A model generated the notes under the pieces. It did no database searches. It was given only the letters and a program-made list of their open reading frames with translations, and was not told the origin of the DNA. A stretch of DNA of 64,000 bases from positions 12,755,501 through 12,819,500 of the forward strand of contig OX327697.1 in the NCBI GenBank assembly GCA_946807835.1. The letters run 5' to 3'. The first letter of the stretch is position 1. The number at the start of each line of letters is the position of its first letter. Below are positions 45,783 through 58,143 of the stretch, one piece after another. Made by a program: the position numbers and the translations under genes. This DNA comes from Ailanthus altissimus (Eukaryota; Streptophyta; Magnoliopsida; Sapindales; Simaroubaceae).

Positions 45783-47213
45783 TGTAATTGGTGCCACAAT
45801 AAACAATTACTGCTATACATAAAATAAATTATACATGTAAAATAAACGCAGTGGAAGCTAGATTGTCTTGTTCATAATTATATGTATAGGGATAGAAGAT
45901 TATCTCAATTCCTTGATATGGCAAGTCTTGAATTTATTAGCAACAATATTCTTTACTATCTTTTTTAAACTCAAAGTGTGTGGGTACATGAATCTTTCTT
46001 AATCTTTAAAAACACTAGTACCTAAATCTGAGAGAATAGTAATAATTAAATTCTTTTTTCACGTAAGAATAAATAAAAAAAAAAAATTTCTCGATATAGT
46101 TGTTGTGTACTTTACTGCTCCATACCTCCCATATATAGAGAAATCTCCCTGGGGTATTTAGGATTATGAAATTAGAGTATGATTAGGATTTGAGCTAGTA
46201 GAGGCACTACATGACCCATGGGCTTCTTAGCTCCAACTTAAAAGGCCTAGTCCTTATTATCTCATAATACTCTAATTCTTCTAAGTTAACCCCAGGCTAT
46301 TCCACTAAAAGCCAAATGCTATACTCTAGTAACCCATGTTATAAAGTAAAAGGCTATTTAATTAAAAATCATTTTAATTAAATTGGGTTTGGTCTTTAAA
46401 CCAATAATAACCACTTAGTTGATCCTCTAATTGATGTCTATAATTAAAGCTAGGTCATGAAAAAAAATTCTTGTCTCTTTAATTACTTATTTACTCCTAA
46501 GTCACTCAATGCTCTACTGATCACTTTTAATATGTCTATATTTGCAAATAAATTTACAAATAAATATTATTATTCAATAAATAATTTATTGAATAAACTA
46601 TGGCCATATATTCTAATGATCAAGTACTGCAAATAGCTTAGGTGGACATTAATTATTAGATTCCATCTTACAAATACATATTCCTATGACCCATGAAATT
46701 ATATCTCCAAGCTATCGAGGTTTTGATAGTTTATATGGATCTCACTCCATGATAACTAAAACAATACAACGTATGAATGTAAGTTCATTACCTGCTCAGG
46801 ATTAAGATCAATTAAGCTTATTAAAGCTTTTGTGAATTAAGATCTATGACATTTAATTAATCAGATCAAAATTCACAGTAGTCTCGTTCAATGTAACATA
46901 TACACTAGTTTTTCTACTCGAAGTCTCTACTTTGATGATCAAGGTAAATCATCCACTATAAGAAGGAGAAAAATTGCAACCTTACATAATGAAATGCCTT
47001 TTTCCTTAATGGTTGTGAACTAGATTTAATATATAAAGAACTTGTGATCTATACCCTCTATATTAGCATTATATGCCTAATACATAGATCATATACTTTA
47101 TAAATATGGGCTCATCAATGTATGCTTAATTACATGTATGAATAAATTTTATTAATGAAATAAAATATTATTTCACTTGCTTTAAAGGCATAAATAACAT
47201 TATATGTCTAACA
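45783..47213 (-). mobile_element. LTR D (copia-type), probably solo
   Basis: On the minus strand it begins TGTTAGACATATAATG at 47213. It has a TATA box (CTATATATGGGAGG, about 46122-46135 in reverse) and near the left end 'cttccactgcgtttattt', the motif that also precedes the ends of family A LTRs. The left limit 45783 (TGTAATTGG) is a guess. No primer site, polypurine tract or matching duplication was found. Confidence 0.55.
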
Positions 47214-47555
47214 GATATAAGACGAAGTAACATTTATCATGTAATTATGTTTAGTTGATGAATCCACGCAATAAGACATTATTAAATATAACAATATATC
47301 GAACTTAAAAAATTGTTGTGCTTCTTTTAGAGTAAATATATATTAGTGACACGCTACCTAAATACATGTAGTTCATTAAAATATATATATATATACACAC
47401 TTTTAAGAAGTGTCCAAAATTTATAGCCGAATCCTGGAATTATAACAGCTGTACCATAAAGGATGTGATCAACAATTCTACTTCAAAGGCCAAAACAAGT
47501 TTTGCAGGATTTGAAAACTTGGAGCAAAAAGGCTATTCACAAAACTATACACCCG
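47214..47555. other. AT-rich spacer
   Basis: Contains (AT)n at 47380-47396. No gene or element end identified. Confidence 0.35.
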
Positions 47556-48590
47556 TGAATTGAAATCGTAAGTGCATGGGTCATGATTAAGTAATATAAT
47601 GATGAGTAAGTATCGTCCCACAAGAATTGATATCTTAAATTAATGGTAAGTACTACGATGTTAGAACCTAATGTTATCTAGGATAATTAAAAGGCTAAGT
47701 TGAATTATGGAATTAACAATACTTTGGTAAATTAAGGATATGACAGTTCTATGGCAATGGGTTCTAGGAACTAGATTTCCCTCAATTGTTTCTCTGCTCT
47801 TTATTATTAGTCATTATAACCAATTTTATGTATTCATTAATCAAGGGTGTATGACTAATCTCATTACCTCTCTCAAGTATTGAATGGGACTTTATGCATA
47901 TATAACTAGGTTGATATCCTATCTAACTCATTATACATACATGCATTAAGCTACTCTTATATGACTGCCCTAAGCTTATTAGTCTCCCAACTCAACAAAC
48001 TTAAAGCTATATTTTTTTTTTCAACCAACATATGGATTAGACTCTTCTGAGTATATAACCCAAATTATTTAAATCATCCAATCCATGTCTCAATGAAATT
48101 AGAAGCATTAAACATATAAAAAGCATAAATGAATAAACATAAAATAGCCATTAACCATATAACAACATCAACACATAGTGTTCAATAGAGTTCCATCAGA
48201 CCCTAGAACATGTAATCTAGTGAGCTATAGAAAAATAATCAATTACATCCATCCAAATATTTATAAAAATACTCATGTTCAAATCAACATAAAACACAAT
48301 TATAAACTTGAAATAAATGTAAATGAAATAGAGAGAAAGAAGGAACTAGTTGGAGAAATCTTAGGAAGCCTTCAATCTTCAATAATCTTGTCCAAATCCA
48401 AGCTCCAATGTGTTTCTCTCACTAAATTTCTTTTTTTTTTTTCTCTCTCTCTCTCTCTCTCTATTTTGTGCTCTCCTCCTTAAAATGAGGCCTTTGGTCT
48501 TTTATTTATAGGTCATCCTAAAAACACCCTTGAAAAATTATGGCAAAAATGGGTAAAAAAGACAATCTCCAAAGTGCAGGTGGTGACACG
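47556..48590 (-). mobile_element. LTR B6 (family B, truncated)
   Basis: The left end TGAATTGAAATCGTAAGTGC and 'agtatcgtcccacaagaatt' (47610-47629) are the reverse of the family B 3' end. A leftward TATA (cttttatttataggtca, 48497-48513) follows a (CT)n run. The U3 start TTATCA is missing, and LTR A12 sequence begins near 48590, so the right side is truncated. Confidence 0.6.
48428..48463. repeat. Poly-T and (CT)n microsatellite
   Basis: A run of T followed by about eleven CT units inside LTR B6, near the start of its transcribed part. The longer open frame crossing it is not a gene. Confidence 0.9.
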
Positions 48591-49646
48591 GCGCCACATG
48601 CTTTCCCGATTAAATGTTGAGACATGGCACATAGTGAGCCTTCAATTGAGTTTATTCAATTATGTGATTTAGTGTGACACAGTTTGGGATAACTTGGTAA
48701 CAAAAAAAAAGGCTTAAGGGTAATTTTATTTAATATATTATTTAATTAATAAATAATCTAGATACTTGTTTTACTTGATAATTAAGTGGTAATTAACTTA
48801 ACCTCGGTTAAATGTTAACCCTAGGGTTAAGTTAATTTAATAAAATAAAAACTCAATGATTAAGTAAAAGCTAACCTAACCTAAGATAAAAGTTAACTAA
48901 GGTTAAGTTAAAGATTTAACTTAATGGCTAAGTCTTTTAATACTTAATTGTTAAGTAAGTGTTAAGCTTAACTAACCTTAGGTAAAAAGTTAATCCTTGA
49001 GTTAAGTTAAGTGCTTTCTTAATTGTTAAGCAAAGTAACCGTATATATAGAAAGCAAAATGAAACAAATAAAACTCTTGGATGCTTAAGGGATGGACGGC
49101 CACTTAAGAGAGAAAGTGTTTCTTTTTTCCTCTTCATTATGCTTAGACCATTTAGGCATCCAAGTTTTTTAATTTATTGATCAAGTGTTGATCAAGAGTT
49201 AAACAAAATAGCATACAGTTTAAGTGTTAAGTTAGAGATTAAAGAGTTAATCTCAAGGTTTAAGAGTTAAACCAATGTTAGAATTAAAGCTGCTATTCTA
49301 GCGACTCAAGCCTACCCTGTTGAGTCCTAGAATTGCCAATAGGTCCATTTCAGGTGGTACTCCAGCTTAAATCATTCCAAAGGCTTATGAGGTGGTTATT
49401 CTCAATCTTGATATTAATGTGATTAATATATTTTAATTTGTTTCATTAATGTAATGAAATGAAAATTTTATAGTGTTCATTATTTTAGGAAATTAGATTT
49501 CCAGCTTTCATTGTGTATATTATGTATGAGATGTATATATATATATATATATATATGCGTGTGTGTGTGTGTGTGTGTAACAATGGACATGTGCACATAT
49601 ATACACGCACCTAATATAGTTTTGAACCGAAACATCGTATCCAACA
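48591..49646 (+). mobile_element. LTR A12, 3' part only
   Basis: Aligns with the 3' half of A4 and, in reverse, A9: 'gacacagtttgggataacttgg', TTAACC-like tract (48780-49020), TATATATAG near 49043, 'cattccagcgactcaag'-type segment (49295-49320), end TTTTGAACCGAAAC...ATCCAACA (49646). A long (TA)n(GT)n tract lies near the end. The 5' half is missing. Copia element III protease begins at the next base. Confidence 0.75.
49532..49578. repeat. (TA)n(GT)n microsatellite in LTR A12
   Basis: About twelve TA units, 'gc', then about ten GT units. The same position in A9 (43310-43325) has only a short 'tatatatata'. Confidence 0.95.
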
Positions 49647-52035
49647 GTTGCCTTCGCTTATGATGATAACTACGATAGCACAGAAACTCTTGTTGCTTTT
49701 AATGGTAAGACATTTGACCAATGCATTCTGGATTTTGGTTGTCATTCCATATGTGCCCAAATAAGTCATTATTTACTAATTTCTAGCTCGTTATTGGTGG
49801 TAAGGTATTAATGGGTAATAATATAACTTGTCAAGTGATGGGAATGGATAGTGTTAGACTTAGGTTGCATAATAGGAGAGTGAGAAAGTTATTAGAATTA
49901 GGTATGTTCTTGCCCTCAAGAGAAATTTGATCTCACTGGAGATGTTCCATTAGGATTTATGGAGGGGTTATAGGAGTGTTGAGAGGTTCCATGGTTGTGA
50001 TGAGGGCTGAAAAGCACAAGGGTGTATATGTGTTGAAAAGAGATGCAATGCCTATTTATACATCATTCTTTATTGATGATGAGAATATGCAAACCAAGTT
50101 ATGGCATCTGAGGTTAGCTCACCTAGGTGAAAGGAACCTAAATGAGTTATATAATCAAATGCATTTAAAGAGGATAAGTATCAGCCATTGGAGTTTTGTT
50201 AGCATTGTGTACAAAGAAAAGTACATAGGGTAAGGTTTAATATTGGAGAGCACAAAACAAAGGGCACTCTTGATTATATATACTTGGATCTTTGGAGGCT
50301 AACACAAGTAGTAACTTATTGTAGGGCAAGCTATTTTTTTACATTTACTGATGATTATTCAAAGAAGCTGTGGGTATAAATGTTGAAGAGTAAGGAGCAA
50401 GTGTTTGAGACATTTAAAACATAGAAGGCTCTTATTAAAAATTAAATTGGCAAGAAGATTAAGAGGCTAAGAATTGATAATGGCCTTAAGTATTGTAGCG
50501 AGAAGTTTGATGTCTTTTATGCGAAGCACAGAATTGTAAGGTACAAAACTGTGAGATTAACACTACAATAGAATGGTTTATCAAAAAGGATAAATATGAC
50601 CTTTCTTGAAAAGGTTAGATGCATATTGACTAATACAAAGATGTCTAAGGCAATTTAGGATGGGGTTATAATGATAGCAGCCTATTTGATTAATAGACTT
50701 TTATGAGATATTCTAACCAGTCATCAAGTACACATCTATTATAATTTTGTTAGCCATATATGTAACCATTGACTTACATCTAGAGCAGATAGATGTAAAG
50801 ACATCTTTTCTATATGGATAGCTTGAAGAGAATATATACATGTCACAGCCACAAAGGTTTTTAAAACCCAGCATGGAAGAGCATGCTTGCTTATTGATGA
50901 AGTCATTGTATGGGTTGAAGTAATCTCTTAAGCAGTAGTATAAGAGATGATTTCATGATGACTTGTGGTTTCAATGAAAGAAAGTATGATGGTTCAGTGT
51001 ACTTTAAAAGCTTAAGTAGTGAGATGAGTATCTATTTGCTTCTATCTATTTGCTTCTATGTGTGGATGATATGCTAATTACATATAGAAATTATGGAAGA
51101 AATAAAGAAATTGAAGAAGTAGTTAAATTGTGAGTTTGAGATGAAGAATTTAGGAGAAGTAAAGAGGATTTTGGGTATGGATGTTGTGAGGGAAAGAATA
51201 GATGTTATCTTCTTGTCACATCAGAGGTATATACTCAAGATACTATAGAATTTTTGTATGTCCAATGCAAAGGCTGTCTCTATTTCTTTGGCCATACAAT
51301 TCAAACTATCAGTAGCACAGTTGCTAAATCTGAATAAGATAAACTGTAGATGAATAAAGTACCATATGCTAGTGTTGTGGGGAACATCATATATATGATG
51401 GTTTGTACAACATCGGACATACTATAAATAGTGAGTGTCGTGAGTAGATACATGGTAAATTCGAATAAAGATCACTAGCTTACAGTCAAGGGGATATTGA
51501 GATATCAAGAAGGAACGTTGGACCATGGTTCATTATATAAAAGGGCTAAGAATAAGGGTGAAATTGTAAGAGGATACATCAACTCAAATTATACAAGTGA
51601 TCTTGATAAGAGAAGGTCTTTGACTAGGTATATATTCACCATGTGTTGGGTGTAGTGTGTGTTGGAGGTCAATTTTATAGCTTGTTGTGGCACTATTAAC
51701 CATAAAGGTAGAGTATATAACAGTGGAGAAGCTATAAAGGAGGCCATATGGTTAAAAGGTATATACGTAGTGATGATGGCTATTGAAAATATTCATACTG
51801 GTGTGTATTGTGATAGCTTGAGTGCATACACTTAAGCAAGCATCAAGTGTTTCATGAGTGGTCAAAACACATTGATGCATAACCTTATTTGATTAGAGTT
51901 ATCGTTTAAAGTGGCGAGATAAGTCTAACGAAGATTGCGTTGTCTGAAAATTTCATTGATATGTTGACTAAGCCACTACCCTTAGTTAAGCTTATCCTTT
52001 GTAACGACTTAACCAAAGTAACCTCTAAGTAAGCA
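49647..52035 (+). pseudogene. Pol of copia element III (decayed)
   Basis: In order: protease start (FDQCILDFGCHSIC, about 49710-49750, with Phe where the D-S-G active site has Ser); GAG-pre-integrase (KLWHLRLAHLGERNLNELYNQ-like, 50095-50160); weak integrase to about 50700; RT (QIDVKTSFLYG, 50780-50812; EENIYMSQPQRFLKP; SLYGLK) with LCVDDMLI in place of YVDD (about 51053-51076); and RNase H (SDLDKRRSLTRY, 51598-51633; ending FIDMLTKPLPLVK, 51951-51990). Integrase precedes RT, so this is Ty1-copia. RT and protease motifs differ from element I, so it is another lineage. Its 5' part is replaced by A12. Confidence 0.85.
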
Positions 52036-53035
52036 AGTAAGGTGATGTGGAGATGAATGATCTTTAAGAGCTCATTGGTAGATTTTGAATCAATGAGGGG
52101 TTTGTTGGAAATTGGTGATTTAAAATCAAAGTTGAGTTTTAATTTTGAGTTGGAGACCAATAAAGCGTTTACAAAAAGTCTAGTATATGAAGGTCATGTA
52201 AGGAAGAAGCAAAATAAAAAGATGGAAACTAAGTATTATTCATATGCATATTGTTCATGTAGGTACTGTTCACACGGCAACTTATGGGTATTTTCTATTT
52301 TGGTTCAATTGACTTCTTTGAGTGTGATTTGAACTCCCAAAAGTAAGGATTCTTATTCTAACTATTTTTAGGGTTTCTAAGGTCTTTCTAATCACTATAT
52401 AAATGCTTGTAAATATCAATTAAACAACATCACACCACAGACATCAAAAGAGATCAATTGAGAGAGTAATTATGCACAATCCCTTATAGTAAGAGAAAGA
52501 GATTCTTAGTGAGTTTTTTCTAAGAGTTCTTTGTGAATTCTTATTGATTCAATAATAAAAAACAAGATCTTGATCAACCGTGGACATAGCCAATTGCCAA
52601 ACTACATAAATTGTTATTTTTTCTTTTATCTTTCATTCTCTATTATAGTTTCTCTATTATTTGTTGCATTGGTCATACTTGCATGAAGTGCTTCTGCCCT
52701 AACAAAATAGTTTTGGAAGTCATTTTCAAAAAATAGTATTAAGAAAATTTATCCCATTTATGAAGAGTGGGAGTTTACCAACTGCTCATATCATTTGTGG
52801 TTTCAGCAAATAAAATATGTGACAAATTTCCAACGGTTGGTTCTCATGCTAACCTGATAACGTACCTAACATAAGAGCTAAACATGTCATTGGTACAAAG
52901 CCTTAAACACACTCACCAACTTTGGTGGAACCTTCAGCTTCATAACACTCATAGATGCTCTCATTGCTGACTCCTTTACTAGTAGGTTTTGGACTATCAT
53001 CATTGGTTCCATTTTCTATAAACTTTAATTAAGTA
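51828..53035 (+). repeat. Tandem duplication, first unit
   Basis: About 1.2 kb covering the copia III RNase H end, its LTR (E1, about 52043-52704) and some 330 bp of downstream flank ending 'ctttaattaagt'. It aligns along its whole length with 53201-54402, with scattered substitutions and small indels. Confidence 0.85.
52043..52704 (+). mobile_element. LTR E1 of copia element III
   Basis: Lies just after the RNase H end and 'gcaagtaagg'. Proposed start TGATGTGGAG, end CTGCCCTAACA, TATA box CACTATATAAATGC at 52390-52403. Boundaries are inferred from position and TG/CA ends. No primer site follows, so it is a 3' LTR. The open frame at its start (52057-52332) is a chance frame. Confidence 0.6.
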
Positions 53036-53200
53036 TGATAAGCACATTTTATATATGATATTATACTCTTCTTAATTTGATAATTGCTTATTTTGAATGT
53101 GAATCTACGACTTTTTATGTATGTTAATTGTATTTTATAAGTTTCAAGTTGATAAAGTTATTTGGGATGAAAATGCAAAAAAAACAAGCAAAACAGCAAA
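53036..53200 (+). mobile_element. Family B LTR fragment (B7)
   Basis: TGATAAGCACATTTTATATATG and the next 150 bp align with the start of B5 (37512-37680), including 'gggatgaaaatgcaaaaaaa'. The rest of the LTR is absent. It sits exactly between the two units of the tandem duplication. Confidence 0.6.
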
Positions 53201-54402
53201 AATGCACTTATCACCTAAGCAAGTATCAAGTGTTTCATGAGAGGTCAAAATATATTGATGTACGGCTTTATTTCATTAGAGTGATCATTTAAAGTGGCGA
53301 GATAAGTCTAACAAAGATTGCGTCATTTAAAAATTCCACTGATATGTTGACTAAGCCATTGCCCTTAGTTAAGTTTATCCTTTATAATGACTTAACCAAA
53401 GTTACCTCTAAGTGAGCAAGTAAGGTGACGTGGAGATGAATGATCTTTTAAAAGCTCATTGGTAGATTTTGAATCAATGAAAGGTTTGTTGAAAATTAGT
53501 GATTTAAAATCAAAGATGAGTTTTAATTTTGAGTTAGAGACTAATAAAGAGTCTACAAAAGGTCTAGTACATGAAGGTCATGTAAGGAAGAAGCAAAATA
53601 AAAAGTCGGAAGCAAGGTACTATTTATATGTATACTGTTCATGTGGGTACTGTTCACGCGGCAACTTATGAGTATTTCCTATTTTGGTTCGATTGACTTA
53701 ATTGACTTTCTTTGAGTGGAATTTGAACTCCCAAAAGTAAGGACTCTTATTTTAACTATTTTTAGGGTCTCTAAGGTCTTTCTAATCACTATATAAACGC
53801 TTGTAAATTATCAATTAAACAACATCACAGTATAGACACTAAAAGATATCAATTGAGAGAGTAATTATATGTAATCCTTTATAGTAAAAGAAATAGATTC
53901 TTGGTGAGTTCTTTCTAAGAGTTCTTTGTGAATTCTTGTTAATTTAATAATAAGAAACAAGATCTTGATCAACCGTGGACATAGCTAATTGCTAAACCAC
54001 GTAAATTATTATATTTTTTCTTCTATCTTTCATTCTCTATTATAGTTTCTCTATTGTTTGCTACATTGGTCATACTTGTATGAAGCGCTTCTGCCCTAAC
54101 AAAATAGTTTTGGAAGTCATTTTCAAAAAATAATACTAAGAAAAGTTATCCCATTTATGAAGAATGGGAGTTGACCAACTATTCATATCATTTATGGTTC
54201 AACAAATGAAATATGTGATAGATTTCCAACAGATGGTTCTCATGCTAACCTGATAACGTACTTAACATAAGAGCTAAACATGTCATTGGTATAAAGCCTT
54301 GAACACACTCACCAACGTTAGTGGAACCTCAAGCATCACAACACTTATAGATGCTCTTATTGCTGACTCCTTTTCCATTTTCTTTAAACTTTAATTAAAT
54401 GC
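53201..54402 (+). repeat. Tandem duplication, second unit
   Basis: Repeats 51828-53035: RNase H end (VFHERSKYIDV, 53235; TDMLTKPLPLVK, 53339), LTR E2 (about 53426-54101, TATA near 53790) and the flank ending 'ctttaattaaat'. Differences are mostly transitions. The 70-codon frame at 53459 is the counterpart of the one in E1 and is not a gene. Confidence 0.85.
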
Positions 54403-55080
54403 AACCGTCAAATTTTATCTAATAAAATTTTATCATGTATACATGATTTGATGGAGTGGTGCATCTCATTAAATGATGATATTTATTATATACATCATAA
54501 TGCACATTTTATTAAAAAAAATTATCAGGTGAAATGAATGTCAATTTAATTCTATCTTTTAATGATTTTATATTGTTCACGCCAGCCTAAAAAGTGTCAA
54601 GTGGGCTTTTTCATTTTGAGATTCTATGCCTAATTGTATGTTTATAGCCTATTTAGGAAGTTGTATATAAAATGTAATTGTATTATATTAGAATTACTTT
54701 CGTTGTAAAAATAGGTTTTGTATAAGATTTTACAGCTTATAAATAGGCTTGATTTCTCATTGTAAAGGTTCAACTATTCAAGACATAGAATACATTAACT
54801 TTTCAGTTTTTATCCTTTTTCTCTCATTATTATACTTTAACCTGGGACTCCACGTCCTTGCTTACTGAAATTCCTTGCAGTCCTGTTGTTAGAGCTTTGC
54901 TCATCCTTCTTAGTGAAAGACCTAAGCTTTGTGACACACTTGCTACACCACAGCCTAGGTCTAGCAATAAATCTTGCTTGCTGAACTCCAGCCTATGTTT
55001 GACAATAAATGTCGCTTGTAAGCAAAAACTCTCAGTCTTAGCTTCTTTCAAATTCGGGGCTACTTCTGTCTAGCTGGATA
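54403..55080 (+). mobile_element. Gypsy 5' LTR and leader (approximate)
   Basis: A TATA box TATAAATA at 54738-54745 is followed about 30 bases on by a likely start region, then a pyrimidine-rich leader. Repeated phrases occur in the leader ('agcctaggtctagcaataaatc' and 'agcctatgtttgacaataaatg', about 54951-55010). It precedes gag-like sequence in the same orientation. LTR ends and primer site were not identified with confidence. Confidence 0.45.
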
Positions 55081-55561
55081 CAAAGCATACACAGACCCAA
55101 ATTATATTTCACAACTTTTTTGCATGCCTAGTAAGACCAATCCTTGTATGATAGTAACAACTAGACAAATTGCCAAAAATTGCACAGGAAAGAATAGTGT
55201 TGAGTCATCCGTGACTATACCGCCATAACTCAGAGATCAAACAGAAGCTGACAACTCTCTTTCAAAGGCAACTAAAAACCCTGAGTCACAAGAGCCTAGA
55301 TGGTGGCAACATCTCCAAGCCGACCTACCGTATGGTTCAATCAGTAGCCTTCAACAACCTGAAAGGGTTGATTCTTCTAGTTCTCAGGTCCATCAGAACA
55401 AGCCAAGGTAAATTTTCAGCTATAACCAAGCTGGTAACATGATTAAAGTAGGAAGTTTACACCAAAATTAAGACCAAGTAACCCAAACACAATCCTGATC
55501 GATTTTGTTCGGGTCTAGAGAACTAGTGCAGTCCACCAACAATGCCAGGTGACCTGAACTA
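55081..55561 (+). pseudogene. N-terminal gag region of the gypsy element
   Basis: Open stretches read MPSKTNPCMIVTTRQIAK (from 55123) and RDQTEADNSLSKATKNPESQ, a polar leader like the N-terminal part of plant gypsy gag. Frames shift and stops occur near 55225. It is cut at 55562 by copia LTR A10; the capsid part resumes after 60147, with sequence between the two lost. Confidence 0.5.
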
Positions 55562-56211
55562 TGTTTGAGATGGTACTTAGGTGCCATTTCAATATAGAGT
55601 AAATATTTCAATAATAATCGTTAATATATAATTATAAGGTAAGAAACTTATAACTTTTTCAAACATTGTAAATCTAAAAGAGTTTAGGTCAGTATTAAAG
55701 TTAACACTTTTAGAGAGTTAGAACCTTGTTTGAAATAGGGACAAAGAACAGAGACTAATATAGTAATGATGTAGTTGTAAGGAGTTACAAATGGTGCTAA
55801 GAAATGTTATTGCACAATTTATTCATAAAAACATTGTTCCTAATACATGGTTACCGACAAGGGTCGATTGGCATTTCTTTCAGATCAATGTATATCTATA
55901 TCTAAAGACTTAGCGAAAGTCTGTATAAGCGTATATTCATTCGGTAAGGACTAGATACTGAACAGACTCACGAGGACCTCTAATATTCATCCCATAAAGT
56001 CATCAATAGAGGGTCTTTTCGAGTTGAGTAATATTCGTTATCCTTTGACTCGAGTGCCATAATAGACTTATAAGTGATCTACCATACTTTAGTTCCACGC
56101 ATGTCAGAGACCTTTCATGGTCTGACCGTTGGGCATCGTTGGGTATGATCCAATGCTCATAGAGTCCGGTGTGCGTAGATATGGGATCTATCAGCTCATA
56201 TGAATGAGTTA

Positions 56212-57979
56212 TGTAAACATGTATTCATGGTGCATGCATGTGATTGTGTTTATTGGTCATTTTATTTAATGCATAACAATCATACATAATTATGCAGTAG
56301 AATTGAAAACTAATTTTATAAGCAACAAACATACTAAAATTGAAGTCTTGTTACACTAATAAGTCCATAAAATTATACCTTTAAAACCTTTGGAAATTTC
56401 TTTACTTTGAGCACACATTTAAGTCAACCTTTGAACAATTCTAGGCTTTAATAAAGTGGTGGGATTGAATCTCTAGAATAGCAGTATGTTTTGATCAATT
56501 TTCAGTAGGATTTAATTTTAAAATCCTCTCAAAATGGGGCTATTTTGTTGACTTAGAGATAGGGACTTCATTGAAAATACGTTCAAAACTTATTTATATA
56601 GTTAACAAATTGGAGGGTTAAATGCAAAATTTGTAAACCTTTAACCGCCTCACCCTTTGTATGGTTGACACTTGTCACTCATGCATGCCATGTAAGCTAC
56701 CAAGTGTTAATCATGCAAAGCCCTAATGTGTCACTTGTTAAACAAGTGGCCATGTGTCAAGGTTTCCTTTGCCATGTAATAGGGACCTCTGTGCAACATT
56801 TACAAATTATGTTTCCCACTTTTAGAAAGGTCTTGAAACGTATCCTGCTTTCTGACATCATCCCAAAACAAACCATTCCATCTGTCTCGCTACTCTAATG
56901 TTGAACGAGTATACTTTATATTTTGAGACTCTCTAGGTTTACCTTTGTTTGTCTTACGAAAGACTTCTGCAAGTCTATAAATGATGCCCTTCCACACACA
57001 TGTTATAGATATTACAGAATAGAGAATTGAACCATACAAGTTTAGGTCAACCATATTTGTATAATTCTTTTGTCACAATGCCCTTCCGCAAGTTTATGTG
57101 CTTCACTATAAATTTATCTCCGGATTTATATTTTCGTAAAACAATAACTGCAGACATCTTTGTGATATTATTTAACCCAACAGAAAACTCTTTTTTGGGG
57201 TTTTGTGCTTTTGGCCAAAAGACTTCTTAAAATACAATTCTTGGAGCATTAAGATTACAACTCACCCATAAAAGTTGACGGATCTCATATCTACGCACGT
57301 CGGATTCCATGAGCATCAGACCATACCTAGTGATACCCAGTGGTTAAACTATAAAAGGGGTCTGACATACGTGGAACCAAAGCATGGTGGATCACTCACA
57401 AGCCTACAATGGTGCTTAGGTCAAAGGATCACAAATACTACTCAACTCAATAAGACCTTCCATTGACGATTTTATGAGATGTTTATTGGAGGTCCTCATA
57501 AGTCTGTACAGTACCCAGTCTTTACTAAGTACCTGTATGCCCAAATAAACTTTTGCTAAGCCCATGGTCTGCTAAGACTAACCATCTAGACAATCTAAAT
57601 ATAGACATACACTAACCCGAAAGGAATATCGATTGACCCATAAGGAATATCAATCGACCCATGTCGGTTAACCATGGATCAGGAACAATATTTTCGAGAA
57701 CATACTGCATAATGATATTTCTTAGCACCATTTGCAACTTTTTGCAACTATGTCATTACTAATATATTCCCGAGTCTTTATTCCATTTTAAACAAGTTCT
57801 AATTTTTAAAATTGCTAAATTTTAGCTTTAACCCAAACTCCATTGGATTAGATCTAAACTTCTTTAGATCTACAATATCTATAAATGTTACAAGCTTCTT
57901 ATCATTTATTTATGAATTAACAATTATTATCGAAATTATCATTGTTAAATGAAATAGCATATAGGCACCATCTCTAACA
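56212..57979 (-). mobile_element. Solo LTR A11 nested in A10
   Basis: 1768 bp, minus strand. Left end TGTAAACATGTATTC, right end GGCACCATCTCTAACA. The flanks are a perfect AGTTA duplication (56207-56211 and 57980-57984), and A10 reads through correctly once it is removed (ctcatatgaatgagtta then tatatcctcatg). Same LTR subtype as A2 and A10. Confidence 0.95.
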
Positions 57980-58143
57980 AGTTATATATCCTCATGATCC
58001 AAGTTTGTATTTCAAGAAGTCTTGTGGCCACAAGCATAAAACCCGAAAAAAGAGTTTTCCATAGGGTTAAACAATATCGCAATGAAGTGTGCGGATATTG
58101 TTTATGGAAATACAAATTTGGAGATAAGTTCATGGTTGAGTAT

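Noticed and set aside
48178..48483. 101-codon open frame ending in a Ser/Leu run
   Set aside because: The end is translated (CT)n microsatellite and the rest is LTR B6 sequence.
53036..53211. A 176-bp MITE with TGATAAGCACATTTT / TGATAAGTGCATTTTT inverted ends
   Set aside because: The left 160 bp align with the start of solo LTR B5, and the right 'tgcacttatcacctaagc' aligns with 'tgcatacacttaagc' in the first duplication unit. The inverted match is probably chance at a seam.
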